From Lepidodermella squamata (taxonomy: Eukaryota; Gastrotricha), in assembly GCA_047495785.1 (NCBI GenBank), contig JBLDXI010000058.1:310001-374000 (forward strand): a stretch of 64,000 nucleotides of DNA, written 5' to 3'. Under the pieces are notes generated by a model. That model saw nothing but the letters and a program-made list of their open reading frames with translations, was not told the DNA's origin and searched no databases. Position numbers and translations under genes: made by a program. Below, piece by piece: positions 30,484-41,246 of this stretch. The stretch's first letter is position 1; every line of letters begins with the position of its first letter.

Positions 30484-32751
30484 TTATTGTGAACGCAGCA
30501 GATTCCCCGAAACAATAGCGATGATTGCGCAAACTACAGCGAAGCAAATCATTCGACCATCAGGTGATGCTATAATGAAGGAGATCAAAGCAGCTGCAAT
30601 GATCATCACGAGTAGATTGAGTACAGTGACACGTTCGTACCTGAGCTCACGTCGCTTGCGTGTGACGTAGGCGGTAAATATGGACCAAAGCAGCAGAATG
30701 ACGAAGCTAATTAACAGCGCAGATACCCAGTGAACCTGGTTTCTTGACAAGCAACCTCCCGCCTTTGTAACCAAGAATGTGTCACTTGCTGCATCGTAGT
30801 TCTCGGATATTTTGCTCTCTTCGAAGACAGGAATTTCTGAAGTATTCCAAGCGGCCAAATAGATAGACAATATAGCACAGAAAATTAGCATGCAAACGGT
30901 TGTGAATTTGAAATCGGAAGCTTTCAGGCGGTCATTTGTAGTCATAAGAGTAGGGCTTTTAGGAAACCTTGCCTCATAGAAGTTTTTTACACTTTTTGTT
31001 GAGATATCCGTTGATTTGTTACGCTTAATATAATCCGACTGCCGCCTGGCTTTTTCGAGACGTGCAAAACAGTATGCAATAACGATACCGATACCTAATG
31101 TGGGAGCAAGAGTTTGGAGAATACAAAGTGCTGAGGATCCGTCCGGGTATGAAAAAGAAAAGAGCCCAGCCGCGAAGTCGATTAACAAACAACCGACGTA
31201 AAATGTAGAATGACATGGAATAAGCCAGGCGATTTGTTCGCTACTGCTTTTCATTGCCGACTTGACATACAGGTACGTATGCCAAATCGCAATTGCACCA
31301 CTTGTAGACAGTAGGGTCCACGAGAGTTCATTAGGAATACGCTGAGCTACAACTACGACGATTGGGCCATCTCGAGGAGGTTTACCATCAACCGTAAACC
31401 ACGTCGGTTTGCGGTACTCTTTCATCGCATAGCTTGAGAAGTAGTAAATCGATGAGTTAGTCGCTGCACTGATTACCGATAGGTCTCTCAAGCCATTTTG
31501 AGGCGTCCATTGAATGACTCCTTGGGCATCCGAGTCAGGCTCACCTCGTGCAGAGTACTCGAACTTGCCAATTCTCAACCCGAAGAATTTCACGTTGAGA
31601 GTCGATTCATTGACAGCCAGCATAACTTCTTTCGGATTCGTTTCGAAATCTGTCAAAGACATGTTCTTTGCACGTAGCTTTCGCTCGGCAGAGTCGAGGA
31701 CCATAGCAGCTTCAAGCCCTGTGTCATAGCAATGATAACGGCGTATAGCATCAAGCGGGGCCCTGCCGCCAGTCACGTTCTGATACCGAATTTCGAATTC
31801 CTGCAGCGTAGTCCCACTTGAGGTTTTCAGACCTGAGTCTGAACCATATTCATTAGCAGGTCCGTTCGCCCATGAAATCCAAATCGAAGCCTTGAATTGA
31901 TTGAGGAGCATTTCTCGCGTGCAGCCTGGAGCATTTGCGATAACTGGCGGTAGATTTTTCGGTTCCGAGTATGAACCCGTTAGAATTATGAAAGCATAAC
32001 GTGGTCCAGTTAAACCGGCCATGTGGGCCATACAAAGAGCCTTGTTCACAAAAATAGCCGCTCCACTGTCAATGACAAGAATACGGGTATCTGATTGTTT
32101 GATAGCAGCTATTGTTTCGTCTGTTACATCGGTAACAGTGCCAAAATACGATACGTGGAAGCTATTCTCATTCGCGACCTTATATAGAAATGTAGCAAGA
32201 GCCAGATCGAATGCACTGTTAACAGAAGTCAATATCCCGAATCTATTCCATTTGCCAACATCACGGATGAAACGCATCTGAGCATACGCAACGAGTTCTC
32301 CTGTTATTCGAGTTCTGTAAAAGTTCGGGTAGAGGCGTCGATTCGCCGTAGTTTGAGGGTTATTCACCCCTGTAGCGAGTTGGACCATATCCAAGTGATG
32401 AACAGCAGCTGCAAGAGCTGCACCGCCAGTTGCGAAGAGAGGTCCAATGAGGAGAGGCGACTGATATTCGTTGTCGCTGTTGTTCCGGCGAAACTGAATT
32501 GCAGTTCGAGTGGCCAATATTCCGCCCGGCCCTTCATCCGCAAAACTTGCTTTGATCTGAAAACCCAGCAAAATATCCTTATTTTCGTTTACAGTATCGA
32601 ACGCCACTTGAACTGCGTATCGACATCCATCTCCGTTCTGAGGCTCATTGCCCGTCTGAGGTATCAGGACCAGTACAGAAAGGGTGTTCCGCTCTGCAGC
32701 CTGGATAATTGGAAAGCTGCTGATTGCCAACAGAAAGAATAGTACAATCAT
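30484..32751 (-). CDS. GABA-B-like class C GPCR, intact, near-twin of the window-edge copy
   Basis: 755 aa, intronless. The ATG at 32751 gives the signal peptide MIVLFFLLAISSFPIIQAAE. The ectodomain has IPQTGNEPQNGDGCRYAVQV, GPLFATGG, RLYPNFYRTRITGEL and NRFGILTS; seven helices follow, with helix 5 running into YVTRKRRELRYERVTVLN. The chain stops right after helix 7 (SGNLLRSQ). It matches the partial copy at 2-1999 through most of its length, with differences scattered and concentrated in the loop between helices 3 and 4. This is the youngest duplicate pair in the window and is inverted. Orphan receptor; plasma membrane. Confidence 0.88.
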   Translation of the reverse strand: MIVLFFLLAISSFPIIQAAERNTLSVLVLIPQTGNEPQNGDGCRYAVQVAFDTVNENKDILLGFQIKASFADEGPGGILATRTAIQFRRNNSDNEYQSPLLIGPLFATGGAALAAAVHHLDMVQLATGVNNPQTTANRRLYPNFYRTRITGELVAYAQMRFIRDVGKWNRFGILTSVNSAFDLALATFLYKVANENSFHVSYFGTVTDVTDETIAAIKQSDTRILVIDSGAAIFVNKALCMAHMAGLTGPRYAFIILTGSYSEPKNLPPVIANAPGCTREMLLNQFKASIWISWANGPANEYGSDSGLKTSSGTTLQEFEIRYQNVTGGRAPLDAIRRYHCYDTGLEAAMVLDSAERKLRAKNMSLTDFETNPKEVMLAVNESTLNVKFFGLRIGKFEYSARGEPDSDAQGVIQWTPQNGLRDLSVISAATNSSIYYFSSYAMKEYRKPTWFTVDGKPPRDGPIVVVVAQRIPNELSWTLLSTSGAIAIWHTYLYVKSAMKSSSEQIAWLIPCHSTFYVGCLLIDFAAGLFSFSYPDGSSALCILQTLAPTLGIGIVIAYCFARLEKARRQSDYIKRNKSTDISTKSVKNFYEARFPKSPTLMTTNDRLKASDFKFTTVCMLIFCAILSIYLAAWNTSEIPVFEESKISENYDAASDTFLVTKAGGCLSRNQVHWVSALLISFVILLLWSIFTAYVTRKRRELRYERVTVLNLLVMIIAAALISFIIASPDGRMICFAVVCAIIAIVSGNLLRSQ

Positions 32752-33729
32752 TTTCAAAAATCGACTATAGAAATATTAGATAACGTTTGTCAAATGAAGA
32801 GCGCACACTCGAAAAACGCTTTCATCGCATTTTAATAGCTCACGTTGAAGAGAAGCACGTTCTAATACAGCTTATTTAGCTACTCTGCCCAGAACTTTCG
32901 AAGTCTGGCTAATTTGTAGGTTTTGGCGTAGATAATTATCGACGGCAAGCGAAGATGATTATACTCGTGCGCAGAGATTATAGATTATATTAAAACACGG
33001 ACTCAGAACTGAGGAGCGTCGCATTTTTTTAGCCTTGGAAAAATTAGTGCCATGCTCCAGTAGGGCTGAAGCTGGTGTCTTTTATTCTAAATATCAGCTA
33101 TTCAAAATATGTCGAAAATTCTTAACGTTCGTCTAAAAACCACCGCGGAAGAAATATTTTGACCATTTTTGACAGGTTTGTTTTGCATGCCCGCCGACGT
33201 TTCCTGCCTGAGTTCGCTTTGCCTCACGAAATTGGTACTTATCCGCTCAATTTTTTACCTGAAGTACGCGTCTCGAATGCTGACCAGGAAGAAAAGTAAA
33301 TGCAATCCATGCTCGTCTTTCAGTTAGTCTCGGCGGAGAAGTTTCCTTTTCCTTGACGCTGGAAATTTGAACTAGAGAATACATCAAATCTCTTGTTTGC
33401 TCTGAGGTACTCAACCCTCATCAATGCAAAAATCATATGCGAAAGCAAAACTGTCACTCGGAAGTTTTCAGTCTGCTTAGTTTTGGCGCAGCCTTTGGCA
33501 AGAAACCTTCCTCTCAAAACCCAAACAACGCCTACTCAAGTATTGAATGCACTGTAAAGAAATCAGAAGCCGCCCGATGAAGACGCGGGTTATTCATTAA
33601 ATACGCGGTTTCTTGTCCCTTCCTTGCACAAGAGTTTTACATGCCTGGCATTTTATTGATGAATACAATGTAGCATGCTAAATCTACGGAAAAATCAACC
33701 AGCTCTGCCGATTCTTTGGTTTCAATGTG
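32752..33729. other. Intergenic, no gene recognised
   Basis: 978 bp, holding the promoter of the receptor and the 3' UTR of the next A gene. No clear TATA box near the receptor start and no repeat recognised. Confidence 0.5.
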
Positions 33730-34182
33730 TTATACGTTAGCACAAAGCAGAAGAAAGCGATCCAGTGAGAAATGTTGCTCAACCACTTCTTTAATTAGGC
33801 GGTAGCAGTGGTTGATTCGACGGCGCCTCCTGTAGGAATATATTGGGATGAGATGAGTGCGCTTGACGAATCGTTTTATCATCATAGATCGTAGCAGACA
33901 GCCATTCTTCTCGTGGTCTTCTGTGATGGCTTTGCAAGCATCGCTTAGTATACCCCGCGCATCGACTAGAAGCTGCTTTGTCGCTTTAGAAAGCTCTAGC
34001 TCGGTTTCAATCACCTCGTTTTCAAGGCTGTTGTTGTTGTTGTTGTTTGAAGCTGCCGTGTTGTTCGAAGCGGCTGCCGGATCTAGCATGCCATCATCAA
34101 CTGGTACGATGTTAGCCATACAAGTTGCTAACAAAACTTGCAAAAGTGCAACTACTTTTAAGTTATCGCGGGTGAAAATCAT
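33730..34182 (-). CDS. Small secreted four-cysteine protein, family A copy 3
   Basis: 150 aa, no intron, ATG at 34182, with a signal region VVALLQVLLATCMA. Relative to its closest paralogue it has an Asn-rich insert (AASNNTAASNNNNNN) before the conserved ENEVIETELELSKATKQLL helix. That insert corresponds to a GTT/AAC triplet run at about 34030-34052 and could be length-polymorphic. Cysteines: DACKA, GCLLR, NHCYRL, LCANV. The basic block is YSYRRRRRI and the DRF end motif is present. Upstream, TTAAAA (34217-34222) and a TCAGAT initiator-like site at about 34199 form a probable core promoter. Unknown function. Confidence 0.82.
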   Translation of the reverse strand: MIFTRDNLKVVALLQVLLATCMANIVPVDDGMLDPAAASNNTAASNNNNNNSLENEVIETELELSKATKQLLVDARGILSDACKAITEDHEKNGCLLRSMMIKRFVKRTHLIPIYSYRRRRRINHCYRLIKEVVEQHFSLDRFLLLCANV

Positions 34183-35161
34183 GTTTTCAATACAGATCTG
34201 AACAGAAACGGAGGCCTTTTAAGGCTACGAAAGCGCGAAAACAGAATACTTGTTGGGTTAAGAACTATTAATTGGTTTCTTCGCTGTTCAAGATCCGTAT
34301 CCTAATTTCAAAAATCAAAATTGGGATAGGTCACAGACAATCGGATAATTTCACCGCGGTAACGCTGCACCCGTGATTTGATGTCGCATTATTGATTTGG
34401 TTGTTCACAGACGAAGCACTTTTTCCGTGATCGTGGCACATGATCTGTCCTAAGTGTCATCCCAGATTCGGACTGACAGACGCCGTCTGGTCGACTGTAA
34501 CCGAGCAAATTTGAAGATCCGTTGTACAGGCGAGGGTTTAATTTGGATATAAAAATAAATATATGCCCTATTTTTTAATTGGGTGACTTTCGGTTGTGAC
34601 TTTTATTGTCTTACCTGTCGTATTCATTAACAGATTGTCAGAGACGTGGAGCCATCCTGACAGCTTTTCAAGTTAATCAGCGTAAAAATTTCCACGCAAC
34701 ATTCTGGAATAGCACACACAAAAAATGAACCGTAGCGCTGGCTAATTCTGAACTAGGTTACTTTGAACACTTTCGGTAATTTTGCACTGCAAAAAATGTG
34801 GCTGCACGGAACTGTACAATGTGATCACAGTTTAGCATATTTGATCGGAAAAATTATGGAATAGCGGACGAGCTATACGGTCGTGAACATATCTATTACA
34901 GAATAAACCAGATTTCCACTGTTGAGACGGTTGAGTAAAAAATTAAATGTCTCAAAATTATTGTTATCGCAGATCTGAGCGTTATCATTGGCACTAAGCA
35001 ACATATCAGCGCACATAATCCAAAAAGCTTAGATAAGGCCATTATCAGTCACATTATTAGCTGATATTGCTGCCAAATGTTATCAATAGTAAAACACATT
35101 CCATACAAATGTATTCACCCCTCACTTTGCTCTGCCAGTGTTTTATACGACTTGTTTAACA
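34183..35161. other. Intergenic, divergent promoter region
   Basis: 979 bp between the divergent A gene and the claudin-like gene. It includes the TTAAAA core element at 34217-34222; otherwise nothing recognised. Confidence 0.5.
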
Positions 35162-35902
35162 ATGGCCTATTCACGATCACGAAAATCTCAGCCAGTGATC
35201 GAACTAGTACCCAAAACATGGGCGCTAGTTTTCTCAGTGTTCACATTTGCTACTCTTTTCATTGCCTATGTTTCGCCATATTGGTACATGTCCTGGCCGC
35301 GAATTCATGCTCAATTTACGAGGATAGGCCTTCTTGAGGTGTGCTTCACCGGCTTCACTCACCCTGGCGACCTGGAGATGAAAGTCTACTACGGTTGTTG
35401 GTGGTTGATGTCGAGCGAGTTCAACCACTTGAGATTCCGTCTTTTCCCGCCATGGTTCGTGGCATGCCAGATTTTTGGTCACATTGCTTTTGCAACTAGC
35501 ATATTGCAAGTTGCTATACACATATGGCAAGTCAGGAGACGGGACAATAAGCCTAAAGACATAAAAATCGCAAGGGCCGCTATCACTCTATCAGCTGTCA
35601 CAGGTAATTATTTGAGGAAATCGAATAAAACCGTCCACTTTGAGTTTTTATTATTAGGAATTGTTCAGACGTTTTTAGTCCTCATTTTTGGAATAGCAGC
35701 GACAAAAGACTGGAACTGGATGCCGACAAATCAGTTCAGCTACCTAGGATGGGCCTATGCGTTTGGAGTTGTGGCGGCTGCAATGTCCTTCATCACGACG
35801 GCAATCGACTATTTTCATATGCATGAGTTGCAGCACCTGGCTCCGTCTAAAATCTACGAGCAGAGTTCATCTGTCGCGAGTCCGTTTATTCGAAAAATCT
35901 AG
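35162..35902 (+). CDS. Claudin-like four-transmembrane protein
   Basis: Exons 35162-35603 and 35658-35902 (228 aa). The 54-bp intron is a multiple of three and open, so retention would still translate; GT-AG sites and a TTATTATTAG acceptor support splicing. Four hydrophobic segments: TWALVFSVFTFATLFIAYVS, WFVACQIFGHIAFATSILQV, a third that is joined across the intron (AAITLSAVTGIVQTFLVLIFG), and WAYAFGVVAAAMSFITTAID. The first extracellular loop has W, then GLLEVC and YYGCWW, a loose version of the claudin W-GLW-C-C pattern. Probably a PMP22/claudin-superfamily junction or channel-accessory protein. The ATG at 35162 is chosen because it places helix 1 at a normal distance. Confidence 0.65.
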   Translation: MAYSRSRKSQPVIELVPKTWALVFSVFTFATLFIAYVSPYWYMSWPRIHAQFTRIGLLEVCFTGFTHPGDLEMKVYYGCWWLMSSEFNHLRFRLFPPWFVACQIFGHIAFATSILQVAIHIWQVRRRDNKPKDIKIARAAITLSAVTGNYLRKSNKTVHFEFLLLGIVQTFLVLIFGIAATKDWNWMPTNQFSYLGWAYAFGVVAAAMSFITTAIDYFHMHELQHLAPSKIYEQSSSVASPFIRKI

Positions 35903-36084
35903 GTGTCGCATTTCGAACACTTTTGCCATCGCTTTGTCCAATTTTATTACATCGAAAACAAGATTTCAGCAAATAAATCAAGTTTATATATAAGTATAAT
36001 AGTAGTTGAAATCTGGACGTATATATTTTCCTGTATTTTATTTTAACATTTTCAAAAGCAATAATTGTGTTCAAGTTGAAATAC

Positions 36085-38430
36085 CTATTGCTCATATGCT
36101 AGGATTTTAATTATCGGATTTCGTTTCTTGGTAATGGCATAAGCTACACCAATGAAAGGGCTTTTAGTTGTAGGCAATCGCGAAGTCTCATCTTCTCTTC
36201 TAAATGAGAGGACGAGGCACGCCATCGAGCAGGATTGCGTCAGCAAGCCGATAGAAATAGCGATTTCTGATCCACTAGACGAATTGCTGCTCAAGATGTA
36301 AGAGATCACGGTAGTCGCCAGGAACAAAGTGACCGTCACCACGATTATAACCAGCCAGCGTTTACTACATTGTAATTGAGCCAAGCCGGGGTGAGATTTT
36401 ATTTTAAAAGCAATAGCAGCGGCGAATAGAAGAGCCGCGAGGTTTGTTGAAATCAGAACGGGAACCCAGTAGTGTGAGAAATGCGCCCCGCAGGAGACAG
36501 TAGTGAAAGTCACAACGGTATCGGTGCTTTCAATGTATTCTTTGTGAGAGAGAACTCGAAATACTGCCTGCATCGGGTCTGATGCCAGCGATGCCGCAAC
36601 TAAAATTATATTAAGAAGTATAAACACTCCAGCAGCGAAAATTATCCGCCGTTGATCCAATTTAGGAACGATAATGCTAACAGCTTTTCTCGATCTCGCT
36701 GGTGAACTATTAGGTGAAACTCTCAACTGCCGAGATGTCGCATGCAAGCGAGCTGATAGAAGTCCGAATAGAGATGAAATTCCGATGTAAAGAAGACAAA
36801 AGGCGACATTACATGACTCGCTACTTCTGAATTTCGGGGGCGTGACCACGGCGATAGAAGCCGCATTCAAAGTAATCAAGCTGACCGTCAAAGCCGAATT
36901 CCAAACTACTTCGTGCTTCTCGTAGAACTGTTTTGCCGCAAGGATTACTTGGGCTATAGAAATAATGACTGATAAGGTTATTATAATTATGAAAAATGTC
37001 TCCGTAACACCTGCTGACCGAATTTCGAAGACTGAAGAGTCTTTCGGAAAAAGTGTGGCTGGCAGAGCTTCGATGGATGCGGTCGAATAAGAGTTCAAAT
37101 CGGAGATATCAGACGCATTTTGGCTAAGTATTATTTCATATAAAATAACCAAGCCACGGCCTTCCGCCCATCTAGTAACTAGCTGCGGTTCAGAATCCCA
37201 CTCCCCGCGTTCAGAGTAGCTGAAATCTCCGAATCTCAGACTACGATACTTTATTTGCATAGCAGTTTCGTTCGTGATTAGCATGACTTCTCGTGGGTAC
37301 TTCTGATAATCTCGAAGGGTCATATTGTACTCCGCCAATTTGCGCTCTGTCCTATCCAGGAGAATCACTGCATGAACAGCTCTATCATAGCAGAGGTGCC
37401 TAAGCCCATCGCCACCGTTAGTTGTGAAGTTGGTCCGAATGCGCCAGAGTTGCTCAAATTCGTCAAATGTTAGCCCCAATTCGCTCTTACCAGCCGGTGG
37501 GGTAAGGGCCGGAAAAGATGTGCCTATGAAAAGCGAGCGATCGAGCTGCTCAAGAAGGATTCTGCTCGAACACCCCTCAGGAAAGAGATCCTTCGAAAAA
37601 GTTGTTGGATCCGGGAAAGAGAACAGCTGAAAGAAAAACATATACCGCTCGCCTCGGATATCGTTTAGATAAGCGCGACAAAGAAAAAGAACTACTGACA
37701 CTGGCTCGACCACTTCGAAGTTGAACACGCGTATATTCCTCTCGCGGAGATATTGCATGAACTGGTCGTTGAAATCCGTGCTAGCGTCGTAGACAGCAAC
37801 ATCAAGCCCTGCCGCGGTCGCTGCTCGATACACAAAGCTTGAGCTCTCGAGGCCGTATGTGTTGAGATTCATGTGGGTAATGACAGCAATTCTTCGAATT
37901 TTCGTTGTCTTGGTAATGAAACTTATTCGGCTGAGTAGGGCAATCTCGCCAGCAGATCGCACTCTATACATGTTAGGATAGAGATTTCGCCTGGCTGACT
38001 GTGATGGGGCTGTGCAAGACCCGGCGATGGAAACGAGGTTAAGATGACCGACAGTTGCTCCCATCGCTTTGCATCCAGTATTGAAGAAGCCACTGAGTAT
38101 GACTGGAGAGACGGATACATTTTGTCGCTGAGCGTCATTATGCTCCCACATGTAGCGTACAGTTTTCTGAGTAGTCTGAGAGCTAACAGGACCTTCGTCA
38201 AGGTAATCCATTTCAACCTTGTAATCTGGAAGTATATCCTCGCGGCTATTCACGATATCAAGAACAATGTCATGCGCGATTTTGCACCGATCGAACTGAT
38301 ACCCTGGATTACCAGTAAATGGCAGTTGGGCCAAAACCTTTAGCTGCTGCGTTTTCTTCAAACAAACGATTTGCCCGAAGGAAACCACAACGATGAATGC
38401 TGTGTAGCTAAAAATGAGGTCAAATATCAT
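36085..38430 (-). CDS. GABA-B-like class C GPCR, divergent
   Basis: 781 aa, intronless. The first ATG in frame is at 38430 and gives the signal MIFDLIFSYTAFIVVVSFGQ; the 10 codons before it start at a Leu codon. The ectodomain retains LPFTGNPGYQFDRCKIA, SREDILPDYKVEMDYLDEGP, RRNLYPNMYRVRSAGEI and the LGLTFDEFEQLW region. Seven helices occupy about residues 480-750, and a tail of about 35 residues follows helix 7, longer than in the 10727 group. Sequence divergence from the other copies is large, so this is an old lineage within the family. The 5' neighbour on this strand is far away, with no overlap. Confidence 0.85.
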   Translation of the reverse strand: MIFDLIFSYTAFIVVVSFGQIVCLKKTQQLKVLAQLPFTGNPGYQFDRCKIAHDIVLDIVNSREDILPDYKVEMDYLDEGPVSSQTTQKTVRYMWEHNDAQRQNVSVSPVILSGFFNTGCKAMGATVGHLNLVSIAGSCTAPSQSARRNLYPNMYRVRSAGEIALLSRISFITKTTKIRRIAVITHMNLNTYGLESSSFVYRAATAAGLDVAVYDASTDFNDQFMQYLRERNIRVFNFEVVEPVSVVLFLCRAYLNDIRGERYMFFFQLFSFPDPTTFSKDLFPEGCSSRILLEQLDRSLFIGTSFPALTPPAGKSELGLTFDEFEQLWRIRTNFTTNGGDGLRHLCYDRAVHAVILLDRTERKLAEYNMTLRDYQKYPREVMLITNETAMQIKYRSLRFGDFSYSERGEWDSEPQLVTRWAEGRGLVILYEIILSQNASDISDLNSYSTASIEALPATLFPKDSSVFEIRSAGVTETFFIIIITLSVIISIAQVILAAKQFYEKHEVVWNSALTVSLITLNAASIAVVTPPKFRSSESCNVAFCLLYIGISSLFGLLSARLHATSRQLRVSPNSSPARSRKAVSIIVPKLDQRRIIFAAGVFILLNIILVAASLASDPMQAVFRVLSHKEYIESTDTVVTFTTVSCGAHFSHYWVPVLISTNLAALLFAAAIAFKIKSHPGLAQLQCSKRWLVIIVVTVTLFLATTVISYILSSNSSSGSEIAISIGLLTQSCSMACLVLSFRREDETSRLPTTKSPFIGVAYAITKKRNPIIKILAYEQ

Positions 38431-38949
38431 GACTATAATCTGGATGTTCTGATTCTTCAAATCGCGAATTCTCTTGTAGTTTTATACTAATCAAATGTGT
38501 GTGGTCATATTTAATGAATCACACCCCTGCATAATCGTAGGCAGTCGGCAGTCTCACGGCGTAAACTTCACTTTATTACCAGTATTGCTTACACAAACCA
38601 TAAACAACACCGGACTGAATGGCCAGCAAATGACCTCGAAATATGCAGTAATGACGCGGAGGCTGGAAGATATGTCCTGTTAAATGTAGACGTAGCTAAT
38701 TAAAATCAGCTTCTCGAAAGTTGGATTTCCAACAGGAATGCTGCGGATGGTTGAAAGAGCAATAAGAATACGGCGTGCCAACATTTCTTATAAGTGTACT
38801 GAAAAAATCACCTGGCTGGAGCGTTCCAAGTTATGAGATAGAGTTTTCGGCCAGCTTCATTTTATTACAACAACTCATCAATAAAACACGACGATAGCTA
38901 AGATAGTGATTATCGGATATTATATATTTGAGATAATGGATGCGGATTT
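38431..38949. other. Intergenic, no gene recognised
   Basis: 519 bp. The ORF at 38495-38683 shows no coding features. Boundary between the receptor array and the family C cluster. Confidence 0.5.
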
Positions 38950-39944
38950 CTAAGATTTAGTTTCTACCTCTTTTGACGTCTCGTTCTTCGTTGTTTTGTC
39001 TTTGCTTCGAGGTTCTCTCCGGGAAGTTTTCTTCTCTTTCAAGGCAACTGGCTCAGATTCCTTAATTGAAGGCTCGTGATATAGCGATTGCTGCGATTTT
39101 CCCAGCATTATTGAGGCGGTGTCTGAATTCTTCTTGATTACATGCTGTAATAAAAGCTTAGAATGACTAGAAATTTTGATATTTTGAAATTTACCTTCAG
39201 ATCCTCCAAATTTTTAAACTTGCGAAAATGCAGACCTTTGGCGTGAAGTTTCTGTTAAAGCAATCCAATTTAGCTTAGATTGGGCAATTTATGATGTAGC
39301 TACCTCATAGGATTCGTTATATTCATCGACAGTTGCCCAAGGCCTTGCGGCTTTTATCCGGTTCTCAAGGAACGAGTTTTCCTTGCTAATCTTCTTTTGG
39401 AAAATGTAACGACCGAATTCATACCGCTTCTTGATCGATTTTTCAACATATTCCGAGAAAGCGTCTCGTTTTACATCCAAATCAGTCGAGGCTTTTTTAA
39501 CGCGTTCGTAAATTTCTTCATTTCTCTGCTCCAGCTGGCGTTTTTGGAATTGAGATTGTGCCTTTTTAATGCGCCGCCTGAATTTCATGTATCTCTGGTG
39601 AACATCGGTCATTCCATCGTTATCGATATGCTGCTTCACTATTAGTGAATATCGATTAAAGACAAAATAATTATTAGGAAGATTTTCTTACTTTCTCCGA
39701 TTCTTTTGCGGTGTTTAAGCCAATAGTTGTAGTCTGAGTTCAAGTCAGTGTTCCAGAAACCCCCATCGCAAACTTTATAGCGGCCACTGACGTAGTAGTA
39801 GTTGATGGGAGGAAGCGGTTTAAGCTCTTGCACAGCCTCCCTGCCAGATTTGTTTGACCGAGGCGTTGTCTCAGGAGCATGCTCGCTATCACCTCTATTC
39901 TCCTTATTCGCCTTAATCGGTGGTAAAACAGACTTGTCTTTCAT
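38950..39944 (-). CDS. Family C protein, copy 1 (FW[DN][TS]..N signature)
   Basis: Four exons in phase: 39692-39944, 39304-39638, 39195-39251, 38950-39144; 279 aa. Exon 1 ends with YYYVSGRYKVCDGGFWNTDL, then NSDYNYWLKHRKR, and the phase-1 intron follows directly. Exon 2 is highly charged and likely coiled coil (RYMKFRRRIKKAQSQFQKRQ). The last exon is Lys/Ser/Glu-rich and looks disordered. No signal peptide or membrane segment, so probably intracellular. I do not recognise the family; three more copies lie in this window. The conserved intron position and signature show that it is a real gene. Confidence 0.75.
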
Positions 39945-40312
39945 TACAAATTTACGATTATTACAGGTGCAAATATTATTTTAGCAGCCCTGTCTGGTGT
40001 GTTGAAAAAACAGCGAAATACCTACGGCTGATGAGTAGTAGTTTTTTGTGAGCGCGCCCTATGACAAGCTTCATTGCCTAGCAACTCGATATTCCTCGGA
40101 TGGTGCGCTCAATGAGCCGCGTCGTACCGATTACTAAATGCGCCCTATTCACTTGGAAATGCATAAGCTTTCACGAACTGCGATGGGAGGCGTTTCTGTC
40201 ACGGAGCAGAGGACTGCTTTGTTATTCCTGAGTGATTTTTCTCCAATCGATCGACTTTATTTTAACCTCATTTTGACATTGACTTAATGTGAATATAAAA
40301 CAATAAAACTGG

Positions 40313-41246
40313 CTAGTTTTCCGTGTCCTGGGCGGCATTCCCTTCTGACTTTCGCTCGGAAATGGGCGGAAGTCTGAGCGGGCGTCTGATTACTACCGGT
40401 GGCGTGTCAGTGCGAAGCTCTTTTTGCACAGCTATAGGTGTCTGAAAAAATCGAAAAACATCATCGAGAATGAAATGAGAGGAAAATGCTAACCACAAGT
40501 TGAGGTCTGACAATTCGAGCTATCTTTAACGCGTGCTTCCGTGCTTTCTGGTAATCGTCGTCCATTGCCTTGCTGTCGCAGTAGCCGCGGACGGTGGTGT
40601 ACCTTTCCTTTAAAGCTTTGTTTATGCTCCTTCGCCGTTCATCTCGCATCCGGTTCTAAAATTAATTTCTTAATAACTGTTCGAGTGAAAAGTTCTATTA
40701 CAATTTGCTGCCGATACCGCTTGTCATTCTCGATTTTCTCCATGAAAATGCTTGGCAACTTGCTGTCGATTGCTGGTCTTGACTCTGTGAAAGAGAGTTC
40801 GATAAGTAGGACATGAAAGTTCTTTATAAGGGGGAGTTACTTTTTTCAACAGCTTTCCTATGCCTGATCCAGTTTCTCAGGTCTGTGTTTTGTTTTGAGT
40901 CCCAAAACGATTCTGAAGTGAGCTAAGAGAAATAAATTTGTCAGAAAATGTTTGGCAGTAAACGTATGCATTTCGCTAAAACCTTTTTATGATGGGTAAT
41001 TGCAAGGTTAAAGTAGACGGGCTCGCAGAATTTCATTCGCTGTAATTCGGGTACCAACAGTTGCCGACCGGATTCTGGTTGGTGTTTAAAGCGGACTTCT
41101 TTCTGCTGATGCTCGATTTCTGATCGATGGCTCTTAGTTCTAACCGTTTCCTTGATACTGTTCTGCGGAGAGTAATTCGCACCCGCCATAATGTCTTGCT
41201 TAAGAGCTTGAAATTTTCTACTATGAGTTAAAGAACATTTTCTCAT
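40313..41246 (-). CDS. Family C protein, copy 2
   Basis: Five exons: 40983-41246, 40841-40922, 40702-40784, 40494-40655, 40313-40441; 239 aa. An extra 60-bp intron (phase 0) splits the signature: EPVYFNLAITHHKK in exon 1, ESFWDSKQNTDLRNWIRHRK in exon 2. The phase-1 intron follows, as in all copies. Exons 3-4 are charged and helical and contain DYQKARKHALKIARIVRP, which aligns with copy 3. The last exon is Pro/Arg-rich (TPPVVIRRPLRLPPI). A later in-frame ATG at 41189 is an alternative start. The exon 4 donor may be at 40497 instead of 40494. No known domain; intracellular by prediction. Confidence 0.7.

Noticed and set aside
27867-34182. A polycistronic operon of the co-oriented minus-strand genes
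   Set aside because: Spacers of about 260 bp to 1 kb and separate TATA boxes at the A genes argue for independent promoters; no spliced-leader evidence can be seen from DNA.
36001-36084. Antisense open frames near 35886-36095 and the AT-rich stretch past the claudin-like gene as a separate gene
   Set aside because: Short, AT-driven and lacking any feature; it is the shared 3' region of two convergent genes.
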